From Pseudeuparius sepicola (lineage: Eukaryota > Arthropoda > Insecta > Coleoptera > Anthribidae): a DNA stretch of 64,000 nucleotides. The notes beneath the pieces are model-generated. The model made no database searches. It worked only from the letters and a program-made list of their open reading frames with translations, and was not told the origin of the DNA. Numbering within the stretch: the first letter of the stretch is position 1; each line of letters begins with the position of its first letter. Made by a program: the position numbers and the translations under genes. Of this stretch, positions 50,747-63,012 are shown piece after piece. Location of the stretch: positions 10,682,001 to 10,746,000 of the forward strand of contig OY987306.1 of the NCBI GenBank assembly GCA_963920635.1, in the 5' to 3' direction.

Positions 50747-51567
50747 CATAGAGACAGAAGCGTAGCTAGGGGTCTTGGGGCCCCGGTGCAGAATTCTGCA
50801 TAGTAGTCCAGTAACTATATAATTTTTCAAATGAAAAAATTGCGGGAAAGTAATTTTTTAAGGTTACTCATTGTTTTTTGAGTACCTATCCAACCAAAAA
50901 GATCACACTTAGACCCTCGTTATAGGCCTCGCAATAGGAATGGTTTCTTACTTATTTCTAACAAAAAAAAAACACTGATAAAAAGTGTAGATAAAAATGT
51001 TGTCTGCAACCTTGCTTTATGAATTTCTTTTATAACTTTGTTATTTTACAAGTTATGGGTTCATTAACGTTTCCTTCTATAATTCCTAAAATAAAAAAGT
51101 TACAAATAAAAATAAGAAAAATTGTAGGGAATCAAATTACCTATAGCTGCGGCTTTTGTCAACATATTTTTTTTGTTAAAATATAAATACGAAACCACTT
51201 CTATTGCATTCTTCATTACGGGATTTTGAGTGTCGTCGCAGTGCCGGTTTAGCCAAACTTCGGGCCCTGGGCACTTTAAATTTAGGGCCCCTTTTAATAG
51301 ACTGTCGTCGGCCACTCTTTTAATTGAAACCAAATTTGGGTTTCACTTTTTATTATAAAATAGAAAATAAAAACATAAATGTGCATGCAGATTATTTTCG
51401 CGAAACTGATGAAATAAATTGCATGGTTTTTATTTTCCCAGTAGATATTTTTATTTTTATTGATATCATTTTTGATTTCTAAATTAATTCTACATATCGA
51501 TACGCGCATGCAAGAGCATTGCAAGTGACATTTTTGAGATTATCACTTTTTCGCTTTTCTCGGGTCT

Positions 51568-51932
51568 ATAGTAAAATCGAGCAATCCGTACGCCTGGCGT
51601 AAATAAAACCACGTGTTCAATGACGATCCGCGATTGGTCGGTAGGCTATAAATTTCACCCGACTCGGCAACAGGGACGTGCTCGATCGCAAAAGTGTAGA
51701 TATTCGGTTTTATCTTGTTGTTTTCAGCTATTTAGAGATTGCCACAAATAATTTTATCGATGTTTTGAACCATTTTAATTAAGCCAATAATTCTTGTCTG
51801 AAATATTTTGATGTACACAATTGTAAGACTAAAATTAAATAAAGGTCGTACCTCCGTGCGGCCATGGCAGATATTTCAACGCACGTGCTCTTGTTTACTC
51901 CAGGCGTAAGAGTTGCTCGATTTTAGTATAGT
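51568..51932. mobile_element. Inverted-repeat MITE nested in the inner hAT
   Basis: Arms CTATAGTAAAATCGAGCAA and the complement at about 51913-51932 extend through GCGTAAATAAAACCACGTG and its counterpart. The element is about 365 bp long. Its superfamily is not determined. Confidence 0.6.
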
Positions 51933-52175
51933 TACGGGATAATTTTGGATAAAAATACAAAACTATTCAATTTTGCATTATTTTCTCAAAATTTTTGATG
52001 TGTCATCCCATTGTATCTGACAAAATGGACGTTTTCAGCGGTAAAAACATAGTAAAGGTAATTACAATTCCAACAGTCTTTATAATTTACGTTGTAAAGA
52101 CAGTTACAATTTTGGGTTTCCTGGGGCTATATTTTTGTGTGGAAAAACCACAATTTTTTTAAAGGTAATGGCATT

Positions 52176-52301
52176 TACAGTCCGACACACGAAAGAAGTC
52201 CAATGAAAAACTCAGTCTAAGCGCCATCCGTATGTTATTAATGTGGGCATGGGCAATTAGACTGAGTTTTTCATTGGACTTCTCTCGTGTGTCGGACTGT
52301 A
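52176..52301. mobile_element. 126 bp fold-back MITE with TA ends
   Basis: TACAGTCCGACACACGA and its complement bound a near-perfect hairpin with about 45 bp arms (through ACTCAGTCTAA). TA-flanked ends suggest a Tc1/mariner-derived MITE. It is nested in the inner hAT. Confidence 0.75.
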
Positions 52302-53357
52302 CAATGTGCCTTACGAAGTTTTATTGAGACACGATACGTTTACAATTATATACTTATTATAGACTAAAAGAAGTAAATTTTTCCATTTTTACCTGTTTTA
52401 CAATAATTATTTACTGCAGTAATTTAATTTTTTGATCTGTATGTTAAATCAAACGAATTTGGTCTGTTTTATGAAAGCCACAAAACCGTGCAAAAACATT
52501 GTAACAAAAGGTGTTACAATGTTTAAATTGTTTAAAATCAAATACATTGTAACTTCTAATATTTAAAATTGTACCATGGAAAACATTGTAAAGGACTGTG
52601 CAATGTTTTTACCGTCAATTTGATGACATTTTTGGAATTGTAAGTACAGAAAAAAAGTAGAAAAGCTCTCTTGTTTGAAAAAGAAACTAATAGGTATAAT
52701 AGTAGTTAATACCCGCATCTAAAAGCCTTCTATTGAAAAAATACAAAAAAATATCCATTAGTTAAAAATATATTATCATTTTTAATAGCCAAAGATTTTA
52801 AACCTCTCTCCTGAAAACTAGACTTTTGTTAGTTATAATGTTTTTGCATGCGCATAATGTGCAGATCGGAACCGGGCCCTTGGGCGCCCGCCCCGAGCGC
52901 GCAGCGGATAAACCAGCACTGTGTCATCGTTTAATTGGAATACAATCCAAGAACAATTCTGGAAAAAATCAGCTGGTCCGCAATATTGAGAATTAATATT
53001 AATACACACACGTAACATAATAATAATCGCTACTGAGTGTTGAACAAAACGACTCTGTTCTGTTGTGTCTGGGAATGTGGGAATACTCGGCCGGCGAGGG
53101 GTGTCGCGTTTGTCACAAAAAATACTTGAGTGTTAGGCTGATGTAGCAAGGAATATATTTAAAAGAGACGCAATCAGGATTGCCTGCATTTTTAATAAAA
53201 ATGTTTTCGCCTTTTTGGCGATTAAAAAATATTTATTTCGGGAGAGAAATATTGTCAAGTACGAAAGGAATGTCAAGGATTAGGGGGGCCCTAAACCCGC
53301 GGGGCCCCGGGGCGCCGCCCCGAATTGCCGTAGCATAGCTACGCCACTGCATAGAGA

Positions 53358-54169
53358 CAACATCTTGGCGGCGGTGACCCAGGCTTGGCGGAGGTGGCTG
53401 GCGACGAGGAAAGCGTTCGCGACTGATAGGCGTAGGAGCGTTTTTAGCCAAGTGACGCGTGGAGCTGCGCGTCGAGACGAATCGCTCAATTCTTGAAAAC
53501 GATAAAGGAACACCAACAGCCCGTGATAGGTTGAGGAATGAGGAACTCAGGTCATGGGTAAACCTATAATATATGTCCAGCTAGAGAGTAGCTAGTTGGT
53601 GATCCAAGTGGCGGCCACGAAATCGATTGATCCACTCAAGGAATAAAGAACACCAGGAAGGAGCCAAAGCTCTATGGGCATTATAAAATACGTGAGACGG
53701 AAATCGCCCTGTATGGAGACTGAATTTTGACAAAATATTTTTATATTTGACAGTTGTCACGGTGCTTTGTGCTATTAGGCTATTAGATATTTGTGTAGTT
53801 CTTCGATAAGTACTTTTTGGAGATCCATTATGGTTAGCTGTGCAGCCTGCGACTATTCCGTGACTACCAGAACAAAATGTTTGGGGGATAACATTCCATC
53901 GGTAAGTACTTTTGTAAACCGGAACGGCATGCCGCCATATGCAGAGACTGTCCCGGTCGAGTGTTAAGCCAAATTTGCTCCTTCCTGTGGTTCTTTATTC
54001 ATAGGATCCACTGGTTGGTTTGGCGGCCGAAGCGCCGAAATTTATACCTGAATTATTGTTCATGTCAGCACTAAATTATTGTTTATGTCGGCCCTTTTAT
54101 GACCTACTTTTCGACTGGTATTTTACTTGCTTAGATTGGAAATATTTTTGGTAAAAATAGGAGTGAGAT
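53358..54169. other. Intergenic DNA with a short ORF before a donor site
   Basis: ATGGTTAGCTGTGCAGCC at 53830 opens a 24-codon frame with two CxxC-like cysteines, ending at TCG followed by GTAAGT. It could be a first exon encoding a small zinc motif or a transposon fragment. No continuation was found. Confidence 0.25.
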
Positions 54170-54507
54170 GTGTCAAAGCATCAAGGCTGAAATTGGCGGA
54201 AATGGCATTGAATGTGCCGATGTTGTCAGAAATTTGGGTGTGACAGTATAGACTCAGATTTGAGGTTCACTAAACATATTACAGTTAATTTGAAGAAACT
54301 GTACCCACATAGGTATATTATCTGTAAGGCTAAAATTAAAGCTAGCTGAGTGTTTGGTTTTGTCCGAGGTTTTGTCACACCTTAACTACGGGAATACCCT
54401 ATATAATCCACGCTTATGTCTGTCCGACAGGATTCGCATCGAGGGGCTCCAGAAGTCGTGCCTAAGATTTGTTTTTGGTATTAGGAGATTTGATCCCATC
54501 TCCTATA
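54170..54507 (+). pseudogene. LINE RT thumb-region fragment
   Basis: With frameshifts, the plus strand reads VRNLGVTV then RFTKHITVNLKKLY, and in 54354-54500 VLSHLNYGNTLYNP followed by LQKSCLRFVFGIRR. This order matches the RT thumb and C-terminal region of jockey/CR1 LINEs. It ends at the start of the tandem 2.5 kb repeat. Confidence 0.6.
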
Positions 54508-57040
54508 AGTTGTCTTTATTTGATAGTTATCAAACTGTCAAATAAAAACCATTGCTTCTATTCTCTCCATGGCCTACTCATCAATATCGATTAATGTGAA
54601 ATTAAACTTAAAGGTAATAATTATTTGTTCCATAAAAATCAAGAATTTTGCTTAGATACGTAAAATAGTTTGATGGTATTTTAATTTATTATTATTTTGG
54701 CATCAAACTGGGAAACGTAATGTAACTAAATTTATACAGCAAATGCTAGACGGTACATCAACTTTGCAACAAAAAAAAAGAATTTTAAAGCGTAAATATC
54801 ATTTTCTTCGAAAAATACCTATTCTTATCGGTAATTAGTAATAAAAAATTAATAGAATGGTAAAGCTAGTGATATAAAATAGTTTTTACGAAGTTTCGAG
54901 TTTATAATATTTTCAGAAATTTCATAAATATTATAAATTGGCAAAAAAATTAAATATTTTAGTAGAGCGTTCAAATTTGGTACACTTACGTAAAATTGAA
55001 AAAAAACAACTTTTTCACGTAAAACTTTTTGATATTTTAACAACTAAACCCATTTTTGGCGACATATTTTTTTAAATGTCATTTTTGACAGATAACGAAA
55101 GTTACATGACCACGTTTGAGTGGGTCATTTTTCATCTTTTTTAAAGCAAAAGGTAACCCCAAAATTAAATTTCAAAATAAAACGTTGATTAAAAATTTCC
55201 CCCCTATGGTGCGAACTTTTTGGAGGACACTGTATAACGCAATAAATGACGTTGAACTTTGAATATTAAATATTTTAAGAAAATTAATATTCCGAGGAGT
55301 TCCTGCACGAAAATGAGGTTTCAGAAGACGCGTGAGGTTCCTTGAGAGCAGCTTTCTAGTTTGTTTTCCCGGGGAAATGTTATCAATTTTCCTCGGACTC
55401 CGTGGAGGAATTCTTCCGTCTGTGTTGTAAGCCGATATTTACGCGGAAATTGCATTCCTCTTGGGATGGGGAAAGGCAGATAAACTTTAATTTTAAAGCT
55501 AGACGTTTCCATCGATTGTTCATTGGAGAAGGGCGAGTAAAGCTCGGCTTGCACATATTGGCCAAGCCCTTCCCAATATTCTTGAAATGGTACAGAAATA
55601 TTACAAATCTTACCTAAAAGGTATCGGAAATATCACTTTGTAAGGTGGGATGCAATAACACAGATGGTTATTAGAGTTAACAGCAGTTCAACATAATCTA
55701 TAACTATGACTACAATAGTTGACTGATGAATAATATTTCAGTCAACGCTGAGTTTTACATGATAAATAGAAAACAAACCAACCCAGTAAACTACAAACAA
55801 AAATCAATCGTGTACAGGGCAGGTTTTTATATTTTGACCACGTGCAGGTATTCATTTTACTTCAACATTACTACGTGACTGTAGTATTGCTGCAAAAAAT
55901 TACAAGAAATGTGTATTCCGTATCAGCTAAAATTTTCTACATTGTTCAAAAACTTCGCAGAAGAAAGTTTAGTTACATAAATTATTAAATAGATCCACAG
56001 GGAGTAACTTTTGGTCGTCAAAAAAACAGAATTTTGGTTAAATTTAATTATCATTAAGATTAATAATTACAATATTACCATAAAATTATATACAGGGGTC
56101 CCAGTTTTATCTGTCTATCTAATTTTAAGCGAAAAATTACATAGATCATCATAGCTAATAATTCGCCTAGTTGTATACAAACAATGCATTCAATATTTTC
56201 TAATAATTTAAGCAAAAATAGAAATCAGAATGTAAAGTTAAGGTCTCCTATAAGCACCAAAAATAAGGAAATACTCCGAGATAAAAATAAAAAAGTAAAT
56301 ATAAGGAAGAAAGTAAAGGTGAAAATAGTATATTACATAGCGAGAGTTGTACACAGCTTATTACGTACGAGTGGAAAAGTTGCGCACGAGCCGCGCAGCG
56401 GCGAGTGCTGTAATTCCACGAGTATGTAATAAGCTTACAACTCGAGTTTTGTTTTATAATTTTTCTTCGACGAAAGAAAAACTATTATAATAGATAAACT
56501 GTACTTCTGATTATCTGACGGGCAACAGATGCGCGGATGCCGCGCTAACAAGGCACCAGTGATAATGGCGTTTTAATTAAGAACAGATACGTAATTTTTT
56601 TATTACATGTCAGTCATTACGTGTCAGTGTTCGTAACAATGGACTTACTTGTAACCTGAACCGTCACTTAATAGGTATGTTACTGGCATAGGAGTAGAAA
56701 AAGAATATTATGAGTTTCATAAAAATGTGGAAAGTAATAATAATAATAAAGTTGTAGGGGTTCAGAAAAATTTATTTGAGATGCCCGAGTGGTACTCATT
56801 AGAACATTATGTTTCAGAAAATTTTTAATTAGGAGCAGGTATAGCCCCACAGTTGAAATAAAAATATAATGTCAAATATCTGAAGAATAAAAATAAGCAA
56901 GTAGGTGAAGTAGTAATAATTGCTACTTCACTTCACCACCTACTTTAAATGATAAGGAAAGTTTTATTAAGTATTCAATAACGAAAAAGGATTTTTATGA
57001 GAAACCTACATATTGTCATATTTAAGAGACCATATTATAA
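54508..57040 (+). repeat. 2.5 kb direct repeat, copy A
   Basis: This segment is repeated in the same orientation immediately downstream (57042-59648) with high similarity. It starts at AGTTGTCTTTATTTGA and ends at CATATTATA. Internal features are a TTTGATAGTTATCAAACTGTC dyad, sequence resembling a mariner MITE end near 55200-55245, paired small ORFs on both strands (about 55321-55617) found in both copies, and a CpG-bearing palindrome (56342-56446). It has about 110 bp (near 54945-55065) that copy B lacks and lacks about 185 bp that copy B has. The type of element is unknown. Confidence 0.75.
56342..56446. repeat. CpG-cored palindrome in copy A
   Basis: CGAGAGTTGTA...AGCTTATTACGTACGAGTGGAA and its near complement flank a core GCGCACGAGCCGCGCAGCGG. 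The same element is at 58939-59044. Confidence 0.75.
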
Positions 57041-58784
57041 CAGTTGTCTTTATTTGACAGTTATCAAACTGTCAAATAAAAACCATTGCTTCTATTCTCT
57101 CCATGGCCTACTCATCAATATGGATTAATGTGAAATTAAACTTAAAGGTAATAATTATTTGTTCCATAAAAGTCAAGAATTTTGCTTAGGTACGAGAAAT
57201 AGTTTGATGGTATTTTAATTTATTATTATTTTGGCATCAATTTAGAACTGGGAAACGTAATGTAACTAAATTTATACCCCAAATGCTAGACGGTACATCA
57301 ACTTTTCAACAAACATAACAGAATTTTAAAGCGTAAATATCATTTTCTTCTGAAAAATACCTATTCTTATCGGTAATTAGTTACAAAAAAATAATAGAAT
57401 GATAAAGCTAGTGTAGTATTTACGAAGTTTCGAGTTTTTAAAATTTTCATAAATTTCATAAATATTAAAAATTTTTAAATGTCATTTTTGACAGATAACG
57501 AAAGTTACATGACCACGTTTGAGTAGGTCATTTTTCAACTTTTTTAAAGCGAAAGGTAACCCCGAAATTAAATTTCAAAATAAAACGTTAATTAAAAATT
57601 TCCCCCCTATGGTGCCAACTTTTTGGAGGACACTGTATAACGCAGTAAATGACGTTGAACTTTGAATATTAAATATTTTAAGAAAATTAATATTCCGAGG
57701 AGTTCCTGCACGAAAATGAGGTTTCAGAAGACGCGTGAGGTTCCTTGAGAGCAGCTTTCTAGTTTGTTTTCCCGGGGAAATGTTATCAATTTTCCTCGGA
57801 CTCCGTGGAGGAATTCTTCCGTCTGTGTTGTAAGCCGATATTTACGCGGAAATTGCATTCCTCTTGGGATGGAGAAAGGCAGATAAACTTTAATTCTAAA
57901 GCTAGACGTTTCCATAGATTGTTCATTGGAGAAGGGCGAGTAAAGCTCGGCTTACACATATTGGCCAAGCCCTTCCCAATATTCTTGAAATGGTCCAGAA
58001 ATATTACAAATTTTACCTAAAAGGTATCGGAATTATCACTTTGTAAGGTGGGATACAACAACATAGATGATTAATAGAGTTATTAACAGCAATACAACAT
58101 AATCTATAACTATGACTACAACAGTGCAGACTGATGAATAATATTTCAGTCAACGCTACAACTGAGTTTTACATGATAAATTGGAAACAGACCAGTAAAA
58201 ACAAATAACCCAGTAAACTACAAACAAAAATCAATCGTGTACAGGGCTGGTTTTTATATTTTGACCACGTGCAGGTATTCATTTAACTTCAATATTACTA
58301 CGTGACTGGAAGTAAATTACAAGAAATGTGTATTCTGTATCCGCTAAAATTTTCTACATTGTTCAAAAACTTCGAAAAAGAAAGTTTAGTTACATAAATT
58401 AAATAGATCCACAGGGACTAACTTTTAGTCGTCAAAAAACCTGAATTTTGGTTAAATTTAATTATCATTAAGATTAATAATTACAATAATACCATAAAAT
58501 TATATACAGGGGTCACAGTTTTATCTGTCTATCTAATTTTAAGCGAAAAACTACATAGATCATCATAGCTAATAATTTGCCTAGTTGTATACAAACAATG
58601 CATTCAATATTTTCTAATAATTTAAGTACAAATAGAAATCAAAATGTAAAGTTAAGGTCTCCTATAAGCACTAAAAATAAGGAAATACTCCTAGATAAAA
58701 TAAAAAAGTAAATATAAGGAAGAAAGTAAAAATGAAAATATAAATTTTAGGCGCCATCTTATTAGTTATGTACCGACAAAATAG

Positions 58785-58885
58785 CTCTTGAAACTTGAGA
58801 AATATGATTATGAAATTAAATATAAAAATGGAAAAGCTAATACCAATGCACATTCACTATCTCGTATTCAATTAGAAAAATGGCA
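58785..58885 (+). pseudogene. Gypsy RNase H C-terminal fragment
   Basis: The plus strand reads LEKYDYEIKYKNGKANTNAH followed by SLSRIQLE, the end of gypsy RNase H (YDFEI.YKPGK.N..ADALSRI). It is closely similar in type to the region at about 36505-36580 but has NAH in place of ADA. It occurs only in copy B of the tandem repeat. Confidence 0.75.
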
Positions 58886-58938
58886 CGATAAATTAATAAT
58901 TTCTTGTTTTAAGGTATTTAAAATAGTATATTACATAG

Positions 58939-59044
58939 CGAGAGTTGTAAACAGCTTATTACGTATGAGTGGAAAAGTTGCGCGCGAGACGCGCAGCGGC
59001 GAGTGCTGTAATTCCACGAGTATGTAATAAGCTTACAACTCGAG
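58939..59044. repeat. CpG-cored palindrome in copy B
   Basis: Same element as 56342-56446, with the core GCGCGAGACGCGCAGCGGCG. Confidence 0.75.
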
Positions 59045-59648
59045 TTTTGTCTTATAATTTTTCTTCGACGAAAGAAAAACTATTATAATAGATAAACTAT
59101 ACTTCTGATTATCTGACGGGCAACAATTATTAGTATGTTGGTTAGTTGCTATGGTGACGCGGATGCCGCGCTAACAAGGCACCAGTGATAATTGCGTTTT
59201 AATTAAGAACAGATACGTAATTTTTTTATTACGTGTCAGTCATTACGTGTCAGTGTTCGTAACAATGGACTTACTTGTAACCTAAACCGTCACTTAATAG
59301 GTATGTTACTGGCATAGGAGTAGAAAAAGAATATTATGAGTTTCATAAAAATGTGGAAAGTAATAATAATAATAAAGTTGTAGGGGTTCAGAAAAATTTA
59401 TTTGAGATGCCCGAGTGGTACTCATTAGAACATTGTGTTTCAGAAAATTTTTAATTAGGAGCAGGTATAGCCCCACAGTTTAAATAAAAATATAATGTCA
59501 AATATCTGAAGAATAAAAATAAGCAAGTAGGTGAAGTAGCAATTTTAAATGATAAGGAAAGTTGTATTTAATACTAAGTGTTTAATAACGAAAAAGGATT
59601 TTTATGAGAAACCTATATATATTGTCATATTTAAGAGACCATATTATA

Positions 59649-61335
59649 ATTAAAATTAATATACAATACTTAACAATGTCAAAAATTGGATGTTGACTTG
59701 TTCAACTAGAATGGACTATAATTATTAGAAAAATGATTAATTTTATTTTTAAATTTGTACAGGGTGATTCAGTATTAGTCTCGGACACATCAAGAGGTGA
59801 TATAGAAAACCAAAAAATAACCGCACTTTCTTATATAAACTATATATTTTTAATTTAATGCCTTATACAAAAGTTACAAGGTGTTAAAGTTGGAAAAAAT
59901 TTGTGGATTTTATTGAATATTTACCAAAATAGTTGAGATATTTAAGTCATATTTGGTGCACGTTATAACGGTATGGGTTAGCATAAAACCTGTTAATATC
60001 AAACACCTTGAAAAACCAGTGGCGGGGAAGTGGGTAATTATATTATTAATTGATTGTATGGCAATAAAATGTATTCGGTTGAGTGTTGCAGGTTGCTAAA
60101 GGGTTGAAATAAGTTCGTAATCTTGTAAGGAAAAATCGATATTTTGACCGATTTTTCCACACATGCCCATCGAAAGTATGAAAAAGTACGTCGTCACTAG
60201 CCCGAAAAACATAAAAAATATTATGCATAATTACCTAACATACCTATTACATGTAGATATATTATATAGGAAAATCGAATTTTCCATATGTTATCCCCAG
60301 GGGCCCTCGTAATTTCCCTTCATTCTACTCAGCATCGATGTACTTTTCAACCCTCATCCAGGCTTGTGTGCGAAAACGGGGCACCTAAATCTGTCACCAT
60401 CTGACGGTCTATAAACTACGTTCAGTAGACCGTATAAGCTGGACAAATCACCAGAGCAATCTGTGTCATATATGACAGAATATGAAAAATTAGGCCATAA
60501 TGTACGAGCCAGCACTCCAAGTTTTTATTTACCTCATTATAGTATATAGACAAGCCCGAAAGAACCACTACACAAGTACGCGTTGTTTTCGACGCTTCTT
60601 GCAAATCTTCTACAAATTTCCCACTCAACAAAATTTTTATTCGTTTTCGAAGACATGAAGTCATATGCATACCGTGTTTGAAGCAAGGCTGGCTACGTCT
60701 GAAACGAAAATGGGTGAATTACGAGGTGCTCGTATTTCTCCTCCATGTCCTTTCGTGTCTCGTCGTGGAATGTGCAAATATATTTTTTTTTCAAACAAAA
60801 TGCCCGGAATTAACAATTCTCAAGTCAATTATCAGAGCTCTTGAAACTGCTGACACAATTCCGAACTTTAATGGCGACTAAAATATTTTATAGAGACATC
60901 ATTTATCGAAGATTGCGATTCCCTTTGCTCTAATTTTGCAAGTCAAAACCCTAATGATACTTTCAATGGCTTTCTGCTCCGCGCAGTTATCAGCAAATTA
61001 GTAGGAACTGCCTTAATCCTTGCAGGTTCGAGACCCGAAGTTCGTAAAATGGGATGATTTGAAAGCTTTATTCCGTCTTATATTTGGCGATCAAAGAAAC
61101 TTAGATTATCTTGTTATTTTACAAATTTAGACAGAGAAATAGAAAATCCGGAAGTTCAATTTGTTCTGAATTAACATCTATGAATATTATTCAATCAAAT
61201 GAAAAATTATTACATATTTATTAAAAACTAATAGGAGTTAGCCCTAAAAACATTTCCAACGAGGATTAAATGGTAGAATACAAAATGTGGTTCGAATTAG
61301 AAACCCAGATTCGATGGAATTAACAATTTCATATA
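59649..61335. other. Intergenic DNA with MITE ends
   Basis: CAGGGTGATTCAGTATTAGT at 59761 matches the end of the element at 61336-62311 and is probably a solo or decayed copy. No gene is recognised; small ORFs at 60422-60670 and 60678-60881 show no known motif. Confidence 0.4.
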
Positions 61336-62311
61336 CAGGGTGATTCAGTCACGATGTACAATAATTTAACCACAGGTGGATAAACATTAGCGTAATACGA
61401 ATCCGAAATTAAAAAATTCTAAAATGAACAAAAAAAAATAAAAAATATTTTCTGAAGTGCATTTAAACACTTAATTAACGGCGCTTCTGACTGGCCGAGC
61501 TAGTAAACATCGCATGGAGGCCTGCAGCTATCGGCGCGTTGTTGCCAATTGCATCAACATATCCTAAATTTATTTCTTTTTTACTTATTCCCAAAAATCT
61601 AAAAAAATGTCGAGATATTGAGGGAAAACCTAATGATTCGATAATTTCTTTGGGGTTTTTAAATTTTTGGGGAAACAGTTTTCTGATCTGACGATAAATA
61701 CAGCATGGTCTCAGCTAATTTATTCCAATGTCAATCAATTTTTTTCTTTTTTGATACCCAGAAATGCATAGTTACAATGCATAGTTACAAAATACTCTTC
61801 CAAAATAAAATCTAGAATTTTCGCTTCTTCAGCTGGTTGATCAGATCATTTCATGTTATCACAGACAAGTCTACCTATAAAAGCTGTGTTAATAGAATAA
61901 AACTGCCAAATACTGGACGCAAAGACAATTCATTACCGTAAAAGGAAGGTAAATCGTAATAAAGCTGGATATTTAAAAATTGGGACATTTTAAACGGCAG
62001 TAACTGGCATACCAATAACCACAGAATACCCCCTATAACCTATAATATGTCGCCATTTTTTTTCGTCGAGTGGCGCTATCCCAGTCCGTAAGCACATTGA
62101 AATATGACGTCATGCTCGGGACTTTAATACCCTTAGCTTTTAACCTGCGTGTATCAAACTGACAAAAATACCCACAGAATGTGAAGGTGTTGCTGTTGTT
62201 GCTTTTATCACTAGAGGCCTTAAAATGATATAGTTTATAACAGAAAGTGCGGTTGTTTTTTGGTTTTCTATCGCGTGTTGAAGTGTCGCAGAATAAAACT
62301 GAATCACCCTG
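61336..62311. mobile_element. MITE with CAGGGTGATTCAGT ends and TA duplication
   Basis: The termini CAGGGTGATTCAGT and ACTGAATCACCCTG are inverted, with TA on both sides (61334-61335 and 62312-62313), fitting Tc1/mariner-type insertion. It has no transposase ORF. The end sequence recurs at 59761. Confidence 0.7.
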
Positions 62312-62313
62312 TA

Positions 62314-62775
62314 CATATCCTCAAGTAAATAGTTAGAGCATGCACAGGTTGTGAGAAATATTATAGTTTTAACCTGGATGTTTTGAGGTTTTACGATTTG
62401 CGACGTTTTTAGTAGAACCATAAGTTTTGCAAAGTGCGGAAACTGCTTCCAAATTCACTGCCAAAACATCTTATTAGGAGATAAATAAGCTTTGGTAAGT
62501 ACCTACTCGAAAATCTCACTATATTTCTCGATAAATCCAATATGTCTTCTTTGCAATACCCCCTCCTTCCCGTTTGATCTAAAGCAGCAAAGACCCTTTC
62601 CGCCCCTTCCCTTTTATAAATTAGAATCGTGGCAGGGGTCAAGCTGCGGCTGGTATGATTTCGGTAGGCTTTGAGCGATGTATCTGGGGGCGGTTATCGC
62701 TCCATTGCCCTAAAAATTTGCATATCTTTTTCATGCTTCCTGCGGGGCACATTCCGTCCCTTCCATATTTAGGAT
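62314..62775. other. Intergenic DNA, moderately GC-rich
   Basis: Nothing recognised. It may contain upstream regulatory sequence for the short ORF at 62869, including GATTTGC near 62393 and a GC-richer block at about 62630-62770. Confidence 0.3.
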
Positions 62776-62786
62776 ATGAAACTGGA

Positions 62787-62796
62787 GGATAAAAGG
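62787..62796 (+). promoter_or_regulatory. TATA-like box before the secreted ORF
   Basis: GGATAAAAGG lies about 75-80 bp upstream of the ATG at 62869. The start site would be expected near 62820. Confidence 0.3.
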
Positions 62797-62868
62797 GAAA
62801 CCAGCGTCCGAAGTGTGATGAAGCCACGCTCATATTATTTACAACTTCATTCACAGACCCCTCAAAAT

Positions 62869-63012
62869 ATGTGGACCCTCATTCTTATTAATATGTGTTT
62901 GGTGTTTGCTGCGGCTTTTTTCAATGCTAATAAATTGTCATTGAGAGATGTATCTAACTATACTTTTAGAAATAGTATAGACAACAAAAAATGGAAGATA
63001 GCTTATTTTTAG
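62869..63012 (+). CDS. Putative short secreted peptide, 47 aa
   Basis: The ORF starts MWTLILINMCLVFAAAFF, a good signal peptide with a hydrophobic core and small residues near 14-16. About 29 polar residues follow (NANKLSLRDVSNYTFRN...), then the stop at 63010-63012. Upstream in-frame ATGs at 62818 and 62776 exist, but starting there would bury the signal sequence. A TATA-like box lies upstream. I recognise no peptide family. It could be the first exon of a longer gene, a lineage-specific peptide or chance. Confidence 0.3.
   Translation: MWTLILINMCLVFAAAFFNANKLSLRDVSNYTFRNSIDNKKWKIAYF

Larger units (their letters stand above)
51239..52921. mobile_element. Inner hAT element, TSD TGTCGTCG/TGTCATCG
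   Basis: The left end CAGTGCCGGTTTAGCC and the complement of the right end, CAGTGCTGGTTTATCC, are similar, with GGGCCC sequence inside both. Flanking 8 bp repeats TGTCGTCG (51231-51238) and TGTCATCG (52922-52929) agree at 7 of 8 bases. It holds two smaller inverted-repeat elements. Confidence 0.75.
50755..53349. mobile_element. Outer hAT element of a nest, TSD CATAGAGA
   Basis: The left end CAGAAGCGTAGCTAGGGG is a slightly degraded match to the inverted right end TAGCATAGCTACGCCACTG. Perfect 8 bp direct repeats CATAGAGA flank it (50747-50754 and 53350-53357). GGGGCCCCGG-type sequence occurs inside both ends. It contains another hAT element at 51239-52921. Confidence 0.85.
57042..59648 (+). 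repeat. 2.6 kb direct repeat, copy B
   Basis: The second copy of the unit starts one base after copy A ends. It carries an extra 185 bp at about 58735-58925 that includes a gypsy RNase H fragment, just before the shared palindrome (58939-59044), and about 30 bp extra near 59125. Confidence 0.75.

Noticed and set aside
55321..55617. Small ORFs in the tandem repeat as genes
   Set aside because: They occur on both strands over the same bases and recur in both repeat copies. Conservation is explained by the recent duplication.
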